Positions 15,316-23,757 of a DNA stretch of 33,099 nucleotides are shown in pieces. Each line of letters begins with the position of its first letter. The first letter of the stretch is position 1. The DNA is taken from positions 1 through 33,099 of the forward strand of contig JAUQOW010000021.1 in assembly GCA_030550675.1 (NCBI GenBank), in the 5' to 3' direction. A model generated the notes under the pieces. The model was not told the DNA's origin. It worked only from the letters and a program-made list of their open reading frames with translations, and ran no database searches. Origin of the DNA: Chloroflexota bacterium (GTDB taxonomy: Bacteria > Chloroflexota > Chloroflexia > Chloroflexales > Roseiflexaceae). The position numbers and the translations under genes are program-made.

Positions 15316-17295
15316 TCACCCCTCCTCCAATTCCACCAGCGTTGCGCCTTTGGCGACCAGCGCGCCAGGGGCGTAGGGCAGACGCAGCACGATCCCGTCG
15401 TGCGGCGCGGCGACGATGTGCTCCATCTTCATCGCTTCCAGCACCACCAGCGGCTGGTGCGCCGAAACGCGATCCCCTTCGCGCACCAGAATGCGCGCAA
15501 TTGTGCCAGGCATCGGCGCTTCCAGACCGGCGCGGCTGTGGCTGTGCCCCGCCGCTCCCAGACGTTCGATTGCCAGCGCAGCGTGCACCAGGCAGAACCG
15601 TTGTCCGCGCCACTCAATGATCCGCGCTTCACCGTCGCGCGCTATCGTGAACCGTTCGATCCGCCCGTCCGCCATCCGCAGCGTCAGATGATCGGGCTGC
15701 ACTGCCAGGACGCTGGCAACGTAGACCTTCCCCTCGATCTCAACGCGCCAGGCATTGGCATCCTCGGTGATGCGCACATATCGTTCGTTGTCGCCATCGC
15801 GGTAACGCAGCGGCATATCGGTGCGCAGCATTCGCCACGGTCCCAGCGCGCCCCAGGGATCGCGCACGGCAGCTCTGCCGTGCGCCAGCGGCTGGACGTC
15901 GGCAATCGCCCCGGCTAGCAGCGCCTCATCCGGGATGGGAGCGGGCGCTGGCAGGTGCTGCGTGATCTCGTGCGCAGTCAGAAAATCAGTGGTCGTCTCG
16001 CCTGCGACGAATGCCGGGTGTGCCGCAATCGCGCGCAGCAGCGGCAGGTTGGTCGTCACTCCTTCGACGGCGCAGGCGTCGAGTGCGGCGCGGAGCCGTT
16101 CGATCGCGGCAGCCCGGTCATCGGCGTGGACAATGAGTTTTGCCAGGAGCGAGTCGTAGTAGAGGGTCGCTTCATCGCCGGTTTCGACGCCAGCATCGCA
16201 GCGGATGTTGCGCGGCATGTCGAAGCGCGTCAAACGCCCGCCGGTCGGCAGGAAGGTCACCGGATCTTCAGCGCAGAGACGCACCTCGATGGCATGCCCG
16301 CGTTGGCGCAGGTCCTCCTGGCGGAATGGCAGACGCGCGCCGCTGGCGATTGCGATCTGCAACTGCACCAGATCAACGCCGGTTACGGCTTCGGTGACCG
16401 GATGCTCGACCTGCAGGCGCGTGTTGACTTCGAGGAACGCGAAATTGCCATCGGTCTCGTCGTACAGAAACTCCGCCGTTCCCGCATTGACGTAGCCAGC
16501 GGCGCGCGCGAGACGCACCGCCGCTTCGCCGATCATCTCGCGCTGTTTGGAGGTCAGCACGGGCGATGGCGACTCTTCGACAATCTTTTGATGGCGACGC
16601 TGGATCGAGCATTCGCGCTCGAACAGGTGCACATAGTTGCCGTGCGAGTCTGCCAGAATCTGGACTTCGATGTGGCGTGGACGGACGAGCAATTTTTCCA
16701 GAAAGATCGTATCGTCGCCAAACGCGGCGCGCGCCTCGCGGCGTGCGCTTTCCACCGCTGAGGAAAGTTCGTCGGCGCTCTTTACGATGCGCATACCGCG
16801 TCCGCCGCCGCCAGCGCTGGCTTTGATCAAGAGCGGGTAGCCAATGCGCGCCGCTTCGCGCGCCAGCGTCTCATCGCTCTGGTCGGCGCCGTGGTAGCCA
16901 GGCGCAATGGGAACGCCGGTGGCGAGCGCCAGGCGACGGGCGGCGATCTTGTCGCCCAATGCTTCGATGGCTTCCGGCGGCGGACCGACGAAGACCAGCC
17001 CGGCATCACGACAGGCGCGGGCAAAGGCGGCGCGCTCGGCAAGGAAGCCGTAGCCGGGATGGATCGCCTGCGCACCGGAGCGCAAAGCTGCCTCGATGAT
17101 CGCCTCAATGCGCAGATAACTCTCCGGCGCAGGCGCAGGACCGATTGGCAACGCTTCATCCGCCAGACGCACGTGGAGCGCCCGACGATCCGCTTCGCTG
17201 TACACGACGACAGCGGCGATCCCCAGGGCGTGACAGGCGCGAATGATCCGAACGGCGATCTCGCCGCGATTGGCGATCAGGAGTTTGGCGAACAC
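15316..17295 (-). CDS. Acyl-CoA carboxylase alpha subunit: biotin carboxylase fused to BCCP
   Basis: This subunit carboxylates its own biotin with ATP and bicarbonate and hands CO2 to a separate carboxyltransferase acting on acetyl-, propionyl- or methylcrotonyl-CoA. The 659-aa product has the biotin carboxylase N-domain (LLIANRGEIAVRI), the ATP-grasp glycine loop AGGGGRGM (161-168), RRHQK (233-237), NTRLQVEH (291-298, catalytic Glu/Arg region), a linker domain, and a C-terminal biotinyl domain with EAMKM and biotin-Lys623, 36 residues from the end. I chose GTG 17295 because the ATG at 17346 lies upstream of the likely transcript start. No carboxyltransferase beta gene is next to it, so the substrate is open. 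In these bacteria such enzymes serve CO2 fixation (3-hydroxypropionate cycle) or branched-chain acid breakdown. Confidence 0.93.
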   Translation of the reverse strand: MFAKLLIANRGEIAVRIIRACHALGIAAVVVYSEADRRALHVRLADEALPIGPAPAPESYLRIEAIIEAALRSGAQAIHPGYGFLAERAAFARACRDAGLVFVGPPPEAIEALGDKIAARRLALATGVPIAPGYHGADQSDETLAREAARIGYPLLIKASAGGGGRGMRIVKSADELSSAVESARREARAAFGDDTIFLEKLLVRPRHIEVQILADSHGNYVHLFERECSIQRRHQKIVEESPSPVLTSKQREMIGEAAVRLARAAGYVNAGTAEFLYDETDGNFAFLEVNTRLQVEHPVTEAVTGVDLVQLQIAIASGARLPFRQEDLRQRGHAIEVRLCAEDPVTFLPTGGRLTRFDMPRNIRCDAGVETGDEATLYYDSLLAKLIVHADDRAAAIERLRAALDACAVEGVTTNLPLLRAIAAHPAFVAGETTTDFLTAHEITQHLPAPAPIPDEALLAGAIADVQPLAHGRAAVRDPWGALGPWRMLRTDMPLRYRDGDNERYVRITEDANAWRVEIEGKVYVASVLAVQPDHLTLRMADGRIERFTIARDGEARIIEWRGQRFCLVHAALAIERLGAAGHSHSRAGLEAPMPGTIARILVREGDRVSAHQPLVVLEAMKMEHIVAAPHDGIVLRLPYAPGALVAKGATLVELEEG

Positions 17296-17334
17296 GGCTT
17301 TCTGTCCTGTGTGTAAACCTTTCTGCAACCTGCT

Positions 17335-17340
17335 ATTATA
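17335..17340 (-). promoter_or_regulatory. -10 box of the acyl-CoA carboxylase gene
   Basis: Reverse strand carries a perfect TATAAT, 39 bp before GTG 17295. A GGGGTTA tandem (17351-17370) lies where the upstream part of the promoter would be; no good -35 box is seen. Confidence 0.55.
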
Positions 17341-17451
17341 GGGCATGTCAGGGGTTAGGGGTTAGGGGTTCCGACATTAAGCGTTCAACTCTTGCCGTTG
17401 CGGTTCAACGGCGTTACTGTCAACATTCAACTCCGCGCCTTTGTGATCGAA

Positions 17452-17482
17452 ACATTCAACATTCAACATTCAACGTTCAACG
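17452..17482. repeat. 7-bp tandem repeat (ATTCAAC)
   Basis: ATTCAAC is repeated three to four times, the last unit as GTTCAAC. The array runs into the lipoprotein gene and supplies its last codons and its TGA stop (17472-17470). Confidence 0.8.
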
Positions 17483-18189
17483 TACCGCACCCCCATCGGA
17501 GCCAGCGCGCCTTCGCGCCAGATTCCTTCGACCTGCACCATTCCGTAGCGCACGGCGCCGCCTGGTGTTGCCGTCAGGCGCGACAGCAAGGCGGGGTCGC
17601 GCAGTGGCGCGCGCAGTTTCACCTGGCGCGCCTGCGGCGCCGGCGCGCCGCCAGGACCAAGCGCTTCGACGAGGACGGCTTCGGTCTGGCTGGCGATCAG
17701 CGCGCCAGTCACGCGCACCGCCTGACCGGTCGCCGGGGTCGTCGCCAGGAACGCCACCGTCGTCTCCTGCCAGGGGAGCGGCGTGATCGTCCGGGGACGC
17801 ATCAGGTACCCGAAGGCGCCATCCGGTCCGAACGCGCCAGGACCTTCAAGCGCGCCGGTTGCGGCGACCGCCAGGTAGCGCACGTCGCCAGTCGGTTGAG
17901 CGCGGGCAATAAGGTCGTCGGTGATCGCGCCGGGATCGAGCCACACCTGGCGCGCTGGCGGATCAAGAGGCGTAGGAGTCGCGCCGCTGCTGAAACCCAG
18001 CGCGGCGACCAGGCGCGCGCCGCTGGCGTCGATCAGCAGGTAGGCGCTGACGGGAGATGATATGCGGGACGCATCCAGCGCTACATCGAGCGGAAGGAAC
18101 GTCGGCGCCGGAACGGGCGTCGCCGCCGGTGCGCCGCTGCATGCCGCCAGGATTGCAAGACATGTGCAGACTATGAACAATCGCCGCAT
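17470..18189 (-). CDS. Putative lipoprotein of unknown function
   Basis: This 239-aa exported protein has a typical lipoprotein signal, MRRLFIVCTCLAILAACSG, with lipobox LAAC and the lipidated Cys at 17, followed by a short Ala/Pro/Thr linker. It should be tethered to the outer face of the membrane. The rest is rich in Ala, Pro and Gly with beta-strand character; I recognise no domain. ATG 18189 is preferred over the in-frame ATG 18207 because GGAG lies about 4 nt upstream of it. The C-terminus runs directly into a 7-bp tandem repeat. It is transcribed away from the HMG-CoA reductase gene and is followed, after about 120 bp, by the carboxylase gene in the same direction. Confidence 0.75.
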   Translation of the reverse strand: MRRLFIVCTCLAILAACSGAPAATPVPAPTFLPLDVALDASRISSPVSAYLLIDASGARLVAALGFSSGATPTPLDPPARQVWLDPGAITDDLIARAQPTGDVRYLAVAATGALEGPGAFGPDGAFGYLMRPRTITPLPWQETTVAFLATTPATGQAVRVTGALIASQTEAVLVEALGPGGAPAPQARQVKLRAPLRDPALLSRLTATPGGAVRYGMVQVEGIWREGALAPMGVRYVER

Positions 18190-18275
18190 AGGTCTCCATC
18201 GTACCATGAAAGTCTCAGACAGTGGAATGATAGGTTTTGACAGTTTTCATGGCGTGTTTGAACGGATCCGCCTGC

Positions 18276-18281
18276 TATACT
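18276..18281 (+). promoter_or_regulatory. Extended -10 box for HMG-CoA reductase
   Basis: TGCTATACT: TATACT with a TGn extension, 54 bp before the ATG at 18336. The -35 region is poor, as is common for extended -10 promoters. Confidence 0.5.
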
Positions 18282-18335
18282 CGCGCGTAACAGGAAGCGG
18301 AATGTTCAAAAATTCACAGGAGAGAAGCGGCAATT

Positions 18336-19673
18336 ATGGCAACGCGCAACTCACGGATCAGCGGGTTCTATCAGCTCAGCCCCGACGAACGCCTCGAAGT
18401 TGTGCGATCGTTCGACGGGCTGAACGATGAAGACCTGCGCCAGCTCCGCGGCGGCAATGGCGCCCTGACCGTTGAGCGCGCCGACAAGATGATCGAAAAC
18501 GTTATTGGCACTTTTAATCTGCCGCTTGGCATTGCAACCAACTTTCTGATCAATGGGCGCGATGTGCTCATTCCGATGGTCGTGGAAGAGCCATCGATCG
18601 TCGCGGGCGCCAGTTATGCAGCGAAGCTGGTGCGCGACGGTGGCGGGTTCCAGGCGAGTTCGACCCCGCCGCTCATGATTGGTCAGGTGCAACTGGTGCA
18701 CGTCGCCGATCCCCACCGCGCTCGCCACGACATTCTGGCGCGCCGCGACGACATTCTGGCGCTCGCCAATCGCCAGAGCAGCACTCTGGTGGCGCTTGGC
18801 GGCGGCGCCAAGGATGTCGAGGTGCGCTTCTTCGAGACCAGCCCAATGGGTCCGATGCTGGTCGTGCACCTGATCATCGACTGCCGCGACGCGATGGGCG
18901 CGAACGCTATCAACACAATGGCAGAGGCGGTCGCGCCGCTGCTCGAGGAGATCAGCGGCGGCAAGGCGTACCTGCGCATCCTCTCGAACCTGAGCGACCG
19001 GCGACTGGCGCGGGCGCGGGCGATTGTGCCGGCGAAGTCGCTGGCGCGCGACGGTCTGAGCGGCGAAGAGGTCGTTGAGGGCATTCTGTGGGCGTATGCC
19101 TTTGCCGTAGTGGACCCGTATCGTGCAACAACGCATAATAAGGGCATTCTGAATGGCATCGACCCGATCCTGATCGCCACCGGCAACGACTGGCGCGCCG
19201 TCGAGGCTGGCGCGCACGCCTATGCCGCGCGGAGCGGTCGGTACACGTCGCTGTCGCACTGGGAGCGCGACGCGCAGGGGAACCTGGTCGGCACGCTCGA
19301 AATGCCGCTTGCAGTCGGCGTTGTCGGCGGCGCCACGAAGGTGCACCCGGCGGCGCAGGCGGCGCTCAAGCTGCTGGGAGTCACCCACGCGCACGAACTG
19401 GCGGAAATCTGTGTCTGCGCCGGTCTGGCGTCGAACCTGGCAGCGATGCGCGCTCTGGCGACCGAGGGGATTCAGCGCGGGCATATGAGCCTGCACGCGC
19501 GTCAGATTGCTATGGCTGCCGGAGCGCAGGGCGCTGAGGTGGACATGATCGCGGCGCGGATGGTGCAGGAGCGGCAGATCAAACCGGCGCGCGCCGAGGC
19601 GCTGCTGGCGGAACTGCGCGCCCGCAACGCCAGCGCCGATCACGCCTTGACGGAAACAGCGCGCATTTCATAG
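18336..19673 (+). CDS. Hydroxymethylglutaryl-CoA reductase, class II
   Basis: HMG-CoA reductase interconverts HMG-CoA and mevalonate with NAD(P)H. The 445-aa length, without membrane segments, fits the bacterial class II form. Visible catalytic positions are the Glu in [12 protein letters not shown] (84/85), Lys269 in [12 protein letters not shown], Asp285 in ATGNDWRA and His383 in RGHMSLHAR; the dinucleotide site DCRDAMGAN is at 182-190. AGGAG lies at 18318-18322, rather far (13 nt) from ATG 18336. The synthase, a thiolase-like gene and a DUF35 gene follow on the same strand, so the enzyme is probably used for mevalonate synthesis, not degradation. Biosynthesis of isoprenoids through mevalonate is established for the related Chloroflexus. 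A 257-bp gap to the synthase may hold a second promoter. Confidence 0.95.
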   Translation: MATRNSRISGFYQLSPDERLEVVRSFDGLNDEDLRQLRGGNGALTVERADKMIENVIGTFNLPLGIATNFLINGRDVLIPMVVEEPSIVAGASYAAKLVRDGGGFQASSTPPLMIGQVQLVHVADPHRARHDILARRDDILALANRQSSTLVALGGGAKDVEVRFFETSPMGPMLVVHLIIDCRDAMGANAINTMAEAVAPLLEEISGGKAYLRILSNLSDRRLARARAIVPAKSLARDGLSGEEVVEGILWAYAFAVVDPYRATTHNKGILNGIDPILIATGNDWRAVEAGAHAYAARSGRYTSLSHWERDAQGNLVGTLEMPLAVGVVGGATKVHPAAQAALKLLGVTHAHELAEICVCAGLASNLAAMRALATEGIQRGHMSLHARQIAMAAGAQGAEVDMIAARMVQERQIKPARAEALLAELRARNASADHALTETARIS

Positions 19674-19930
19674 TCAGAGGCGAACAGCACTTCTCGAACG
19701 GATTGACGCAACGACGCAAAGGCGCAAAGTTTCGCAATCAACGGCATATACTCTTGCGTCTTCGCGTCTGTGCGTCAGAAGCGCTGAGCAATTCTCAGGT
19801 ATAACCAACAACCGGGAGGAGAACCCGGAACGCTGCATCCCGCCGTTGTGATGCAACCCCGTCGGTGCAGGCGCGCGGCGCGCGTTCCGCGTTCTCTTTT
19901 CGTTTGCCTTCAAAAAGAGGAGCATGTCGT

Positions 19931-20977
19931 ATGATGAAACCTGAACGACCCGTGGGCATTGTCGGATACGGCGCCTATATTCCGCGCTTCCGCATCGCAG
20001 CCCGCGAGATTGCCCGCATCTGGGACGGCGCTGGAGGGACGCCGGTCGACTCAAAAAGCGTGCCCGGTCCCGATGAAGATACGATCACGATGTCAATCGA
20101 AGCGGCGCGCAATGCCCTGGCGCGAGCGCGCATCGCACCCGACCGCCTCTCGGCGGTGTGGGTCGGCAGCGAGAGTCCGCCGTACTCGGTCAAACCATCC
20201 GGCACGCTGGTCGCTGAGGCGCTCGGCGCCACGCCATGGGTCAGCGCCGCCGACTGGGAGTTCGCCTGTAAAGCTGGTTCTGAGGCGTTGACCGCTGCGA
20301 TGGGCATGGTCGGCAGCGGCATGGCGCAGTACGTGCTGGCAATCGGCGCCGATACCGCGCAGGGGCGCCCTGGCGATGCGCTGGAATACACTGCGGCGGC
20401 TGGCGCTGCGGCGCTGCTGGTCGGTCCGGCAGCGGAAGCAGTGGCGGTTATCGAGGGAACGACCTCGTATGTGACCGACACGCCTGACTTCTTCCGTCGC
20501 GCTGATACGGCGTACCCGGTGCATGGGCATCGCTTCACCGGTGAGCCAGCGTATTTCAACACGTTGCGCAGCGCCGCCGAGCGGCTGCTGCGCGACCTGG
20601 GCGCGAAGCCGTCCGATTTCACTTATGCCGTGTTCCATCAACCGAACACGCGCTTCCCGCAGACTGTCGCCCGTCAACTCGGGTTCACGCCGCAGCAGAT
20701 CGCAACAGGGCTGTTGTCGCCGAAGATCGGCAATGCCTACTCAGCAGCCGCGCTCCTCGGATTGTGCGCGATTCTCGATGTGGCGAAGCCGGGCGACACG
20801 ATTTTTGTGGCGACCTACGGTTCTGGCGCGGGGTCCGACGCTTATGCGCTGCGCGTGACCGAAGCGCTGCCTGAGCGCCGTGGGCGCGCGCCGCTGACGG
20901 CGGCGTACCTGGCGCGTGAAACGTTTGTGGATTATGCCGTGTACGCCAAGCGGCGCGGCAAACTGGTGATGGAGTAA
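19931..20977 (+). CDS. Hydroxymethylglutaryl-CoA synthase, archaeal type
   Basis: This enzyme condenses acetyl-CoA with acetoacetyl-CoA to HMG-CoA. The 348-aa protein belongs to the short archaeal branch: GIVGYGAYIPRFRI at the N-terminus, Glu81 in GSESPPYSVKP, nucleophile Cys113 in WEFACKAG and His236 in FHQPNTRFP are all present. ATG 19931 is chosen because AGGAG at 19918-19922 lies 8 nt upstream; an open extension further left lacks support. It lies 4 bp before the thiolase-like gene, whose ribosome-binding site overlaps its 3' end, so the two are coupled. In archaea this synthase forms a channelling complex with acetoacetyl-CoA thiolase and a DUF35 protein; here the same three genes are in the same order. 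Confidence 0.94.
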   Translation: MMKPERPVGIVGYGAYIPRFRIAAREIARIWDGAGGTPVDSKSVPGPDEDTITMSIEAARNALARARIAPDRLSAVWVGSESPPYSVKPSGTLVAEALGATPWVSAADWEFACKAGSEALTAAMGMVGSGMAQYVLAIGADTAQGRPGDALEYTAAAGAAALLVGPAAEAVAVIEGTTSYVTDTPDFFRRADTAYPVHGHRFTGEPAYFNTLRSAAERLLRDLGAKPSDFTYAVFHQPNTRFPQTVARQLGFTPQQIATGLLSPKIGNAYSAAALLGLCAILDVAKPGDTIFVATYGSGAGSDAYALRVTEALPERRGRAPLTAAYLARETFVDYAVYAKRRGKLVME

Positions 20978-20981
20978 CGCC

Positions 20982-22136
20982 ATGCGACATGTCTATATCA
21001 TTGGAACCGGAGCGACAGCGGTTGGCGAGCACTGGGATCGCAGCGCTGAGTCGCTCGCAATTGAGGCGCTGAATAGCGCTCTGGGGACGATTCCCGTATC
21101 GCGGCTTGGTGCGCTCTACGTCGCCAGCGCACTGAGCGGAACGTTGCACGCGCAGAGTCAGATCGGCGCGCTGATCGCCACGGCTGCTGGCATCCCTGGC
21201 GTTGAAGCCGTCACCATCGAGGCAGGCGGAGCGTCCGGCGGCGTGGCGTTGCGCCAGGCGTGCATGGCGGTTGCGTCGGGCGCCGTTGATCTGGCAGCGG
21301 TTGTTGGCGTCGAAAAAGTGACCGATGTGCTCGACGCTCGCCGCGAAGCGGCGCTGGCGCTGGCGACCGACGCCGACTGGGAGGCGATCCACGGCGTCAC
21401 GCTGACGGCGCTGTGGGCGCTGCTCATGCGCCGGTATATGCATGAGTATGGCTACACCGCCGATGATTTTGCTCCATTCCCGATCAATGCCCACGCGAAT
21501 GCGGTCGCCAATCCGCGGGCGATGTACCGTTTCGCCATCACCGCCGACAAGGTGCGCAGCGCGCCGATGGTCTCCGAACCGCTCGGTCTGCTCGATTGCT
21601 CGACGGCTGCCGACGGCGCCGCTGCCGTGATTATCGCCAGCGAAGGGCTGGCGCGTGAACTCTGTGCGAACCCGGTGCGCATCGCCGGTTCTGCGGTTGC
21701 CACTGACACGCTGGCGCTGCACAGCCGTTCCAATCCGCTGTGGCTGACGGCGGCGGCGCAGACAACCGCAGCGGCGCTGCGGTCGGCGCATCTGACGCAC
21801 AGCGACGTGCAGGTGTTTGACGTGACTGACCCGCACGGCATCGCGGCGGCGCTGGCGCTCGAGTCGAGCGGGTTTGCCGAACGCGGAACCGCCGTGGCGT
21901 TGGCGCGCGAAGGCGCCATTACTCCGAAAGGTCGATTGCCGCTGGCGACCGGCGGCGGGTGCAAGGCGCGCGGCGATACGGTTGGCGCCAATGGCGTCTA
22001 TCAGATCGTCGAACTGGTTGCGCAATTGCGCGGGCAGGCTGGCGCAGCGCAGGTGGAAGGCGCACGGGTGGCGCTGGCGCAGTGCATGGGCGGCATTGGA
22101 GCGACGGTGGCGACGCACATTCTGACACTCGATTGA
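20982..22136 (+). CDS. Thiolase-fold protein lacking the catalytic residues
   Basis: The 384-aa protein matches archaeal-type acetyl-CoA acetyltransferases over its full length (GVEKVTDVLD, RRYMHEYGYT, DTLALHSR). The active site is replaced. The nucleophile motif EAACASGG reads EAGGASGG, with Gly83 (codon GGA) for Cys. The VHDxF His reads VTDPHG. The GHPxGATG motif reads GDTVGANG, with Asp for His. The frame is uninterrupted and codon use is like its neighbours, so it is maintained rather than decaying. ATG 20982 follows GGAG at 20971-20974. By position it would be the acetoacetyl-CoA-forming partner of the synthase, but as written it cannot do normal thiolase chemistry. A scaffold or CoA-binding role is my inference; an active thiolase should then exist elsewhere. 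Confidence 0.88.
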   Translation: MRHVYIIGTGATAVGEHWDRSAESLAIEALNSALGTIPVSRLGALYVASALSGTLHAQSQIGALIATAAGIPGVEAVTIEAGGASGGVALRQACMAVASGAVDLAAVVGVEKVTDVLDARREAALALATDADWEAIHGVTLTALWALLMRRYMHEYGYTADDFAPFPINAHANAVANPRAMYRFAITADKVRSAPMVSEPLGLLDCSTAADGAAAVIIASEGLARELCANPVRIAGSAVATDTLALHSRSNPLWLTAAAQTTAAALRSAHLTHSDVQVFDVTDPHGIAAALALESSGFAERGTAVALAREGAITPKGRLPLATGGGCKARGDTVGANGVYQIVELVAQLRGQAGAAQVEGARVALAQCMGGIGATVATHILTLD

Positions 22137-22151
22137 GGTGGAGGTTCAACC

Positions 22152-22559
22152 ATGGATCTGGCAAAACACTGGCGTCTGCGCCATGCCCGCTATCGTCTCG
22201 AAGGGCAGCGCAACCGGCTCACCGGCGAGGTGCGCTTCCCGCCAGCGCCGCCGCGTCCAGGCGAGGCGGAAGATGTGTGGGAGCCGTATGTGCTGAGCGG
22301 GCGGGGGCGCGTCTACTCATTCAGCGTTGTGCGGCAGCCGCCGGAGGGGTTCGAGGATCAGCCGCCCTACCTGGTGGCGCTCGTGCGCCTGGATGAAGGA
22401 CCAATGGTGACTGCCCAGCTCACCGACTGCGATCTCGAGCAGGCAGCGATTGATATGCCGGTTGAGATGGTCACCCGCCGCCTGCGCGATCTGGGACCGA
22501 CAGGGTTGATCGTGTACGGCTACAAATTCCGCCCCATTGTTCAGAGCGGCAATCACTGA
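22152..22559 (+). CDS. DUF35 OB-fold protein without its zinc ribbon
   Basis: DUF35 proteins bridge archaeal thiolase and HMG-CoA synthase. The 135-aa product has the N-terminal helix (HWRLRHARYRLEG), then the former zinc-ribbon region and an OB-fold (about 45-130: GRGRVYSFSVV, PYLVALVRLDEGPMVTAQL). In the usual form the ribbon reads CxxCG...FFPP...CPxC. Here it reads NRLTGEVRFPPAPPRPGE, with all four Cys gone but the FPP core kept. ATG 22152 has GGAGG at 22140-22144. It lies 15 bp after the thiolase-like gene and 11 bp before phnX. The loss of zinc ligands parallels the loss of catalytic residues in the thiolase-like neighbour. Confidence 0.85.
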   Translation: MDLAKHWRLRHARYRLEGQRNRLTGEVRFPPAPPRPGEAEDVWEPYVLSGRGRVYSFSVVRQPPEGFEDQPPYLVALVRLDEGPMVTAQLTDCDLEQAAIDMPVEMVTRRLRDLGPTGLIVYGYKFRPIVQSGNH

Positions 22560-22570
22560 GAGGGGCAACC

Positions 22571-23410
22571 GTGCAACCGACGGCGCAACGCACCTATCGC
22601 GGTCCTGTGCGGGGTGTTATCCTCGACTGGGCAGGAACAGCGGTCGATTATGGCGCGTTTGCGCCGGTTGCTGTCTTCATGCGTCTGTTCGAGCAGCGCG
22701 GCGTGCCGATCACGGCGGAGGACGCTCGTGCGGGCATGGGGTTGATGAAAAAAGACCACCTCCGCGCGATCCTCGAGCGTCCAACGGTTGCCGCCGCCTG
22801 GCGATCCGTCCGCGGCGCGCCGCCTGATGAGCGCGACATCAATGAACTGTTCGATCAGTTCGTCCCGCTGCAACTGTCCGTTGTGCGGGAATACGCCACT
22901 CCCATCCCCGGTCTGATCGACGCAGTGACTGAACTGCGCGCACGCGGGATCAGAATTGGTTCAACGACAGGATATCTGCGCGCGATGATGGATATGCTCG
23001 CGCCAGCTGCGGCGGCGCACGGCTATCGCCCCGATAGCATCATCTGCCCCGATGACGTTCCCGCCGGACGACCCGCGCCCTGGATGTGCTTTCAGAACGC
23101 CATGCGACTGGGGATATATCCGATGGCGGCGCTGGTCAAAGTTGGCGACACGCTGGTAGACATTGAGGAAGGTTTGAACGCTGGCATGTGGACGGTCGGC
23201 GTGACCCTCACCGGAAGTCTGCTGGGCTTGAACGAAGCGGGCGTCAATGCGCTCATGCCGTCGGAGCGAGCGGAGGCGCACACGCGCATTGGCGAACAAC
23301 TCTATGCCGCCGGAGCGCACCTGGTCATCGAAGGCGTCTGGGATCTGCCGCGCGCCATCGACGACATCGAAGCGCGGATACAGCGCGGAGAAACACCGAC
23401 CCCGACGTGA
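22571..23410 (+). CDS. phnX: Phosphonoacetaldehyde hydrolase (phosphonatase)
   Basis: PhnX splits the C-P bond of phosphonoacetaldehyde into acetaldehyde and phosphate, using a Schiff-base Lys and a HAD-type Asp. The 279-aa protein shows VILDWAGTAVDYG (nucleophile Asp19), MGLMKKDH (Schiff-base Lys60), GSTTGY and DDVPAGRPAPWM, the last diagnostic for PhnX. It continues KVGDTLVDIEEG and AGMWTVGV. Start is GTG 22571 after GAGGGG. Only 11 bp separate it from the DUF35 gene, so it is co-transcribed with the mevalonate cluster, which makes no obvious metabolic sense. The usual partner PhnW (2-aminoethylphosphonate transaminase) is not in the window. A regulator and an ABC ATPase follow, which may make a phosphonate-use locus. 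Confidence 0.93.
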   Translation: MQPTAQRTYRGPVRGVILDWAGTAVDYGAFAPVAVFMRLFEQRGVPITAEDARAGMGLMKKDHLRAILERPTVAAAWRSVRGAPPDERDINELFDQFVPLQLSVVREYATPIPGLIDAVTELRARGIRIGSTTGYLRAMMDMLAPAAAAHGYRPDSIICPDDVPAGRPAPWMCFQNAMRLGIYPMAALVKVGDTLVDIEEGLNAGMWTVGVTLTGSLLGLNEAGVNALMPSERAEAHTRIGEQLYAAGAHLVIEGVWDLPRAIDDIEARIQRGETPTPT

Positions 23411-23487
23411 CACGCACAATTGCGATTTCCTCCTGAGTAAGAGAGTCGGGCTGCCATTTTAACCTGGACAATCACGCTGGCGCATGT

Positions 23488-23556
23488 GGAGCGGTTGGCG
23501 CTGGCTTCGACAGGTTCAGCCAGCCGATCACAAGATTGTCCAACGTCTAGTGATCT
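23488..23556 (-). repeat. Dispersed palindromic repeat, copy B
   Basis: Inverted relative to copy A. It shares GGAGCGGTTGGCGCTGGCT, the TCGACAGG loop, and CCGATCACAAGATTGTCC with copy A. Further left, CCTGGACAA (23463) is also found left of copy C (26121), so B and C share a longer element than A. Confidence 0.85.
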
Positions 23557-23668
23557 TTCTGGAGACACAAGGCAATCAATTAATCCGTGGACATCCGTCC
23601 CGATCCGTGCACATCCGCGTCCCATTATTTCCTGCGCTTGCCAGAGAATCCACCTGCCAGGCGTCCGC

Positions 23669-23697
23669 TTGACGCACGCCAGCAACTTTATTACAAT
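23669..23697 (+). promoter_or_regulatory. Promoter of the winged-helix regulator
   Basis: TTGACG (23669-23674), a 17-bp spacer and TACAAT (23692-23697). Transcription would start near 23704. The leader (TAACGATATTATTCACGGAA, 23701-23720) is A+T-rich compared with its surroundings and is a plausible operator site. Confidence 0.75.
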
Positions 23698-23757
23698 TGG
23701 TAACGATATTATTCACGGAATTAATCTACTGCTTGTGAAAAAGCCAGGCAGCGCCCG

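Larger units (their letters stand above)
23411..23757. other. Intergenic region with repeat copy B and a promoter
   Basis: No gene is seen in these 347 bp. It contains the dispersed repeat (23488-23556), a near-direct repeat ATCCGTGGACATCCGTCC / ATCCGTGCACATCCGCGT at about 23583-23620, and the promoter of the following regulator gene. Confidence 0.65.

Noticed and set aside
17349-17371. Telomere-like GGGGTTA repeat
   Set aside because: Only about three units in a leader region; simple slippage is enough to explain it.
18351-19643. 430-codon open frame on the - strand
   Set aside because: Shadow of HMG-CoA reductase.
20685-22118. 477-codon open frame on the - strand
   Set aside because: Shadow of the synthase and thiolase-like genes; rich in Arg, His and Gln.
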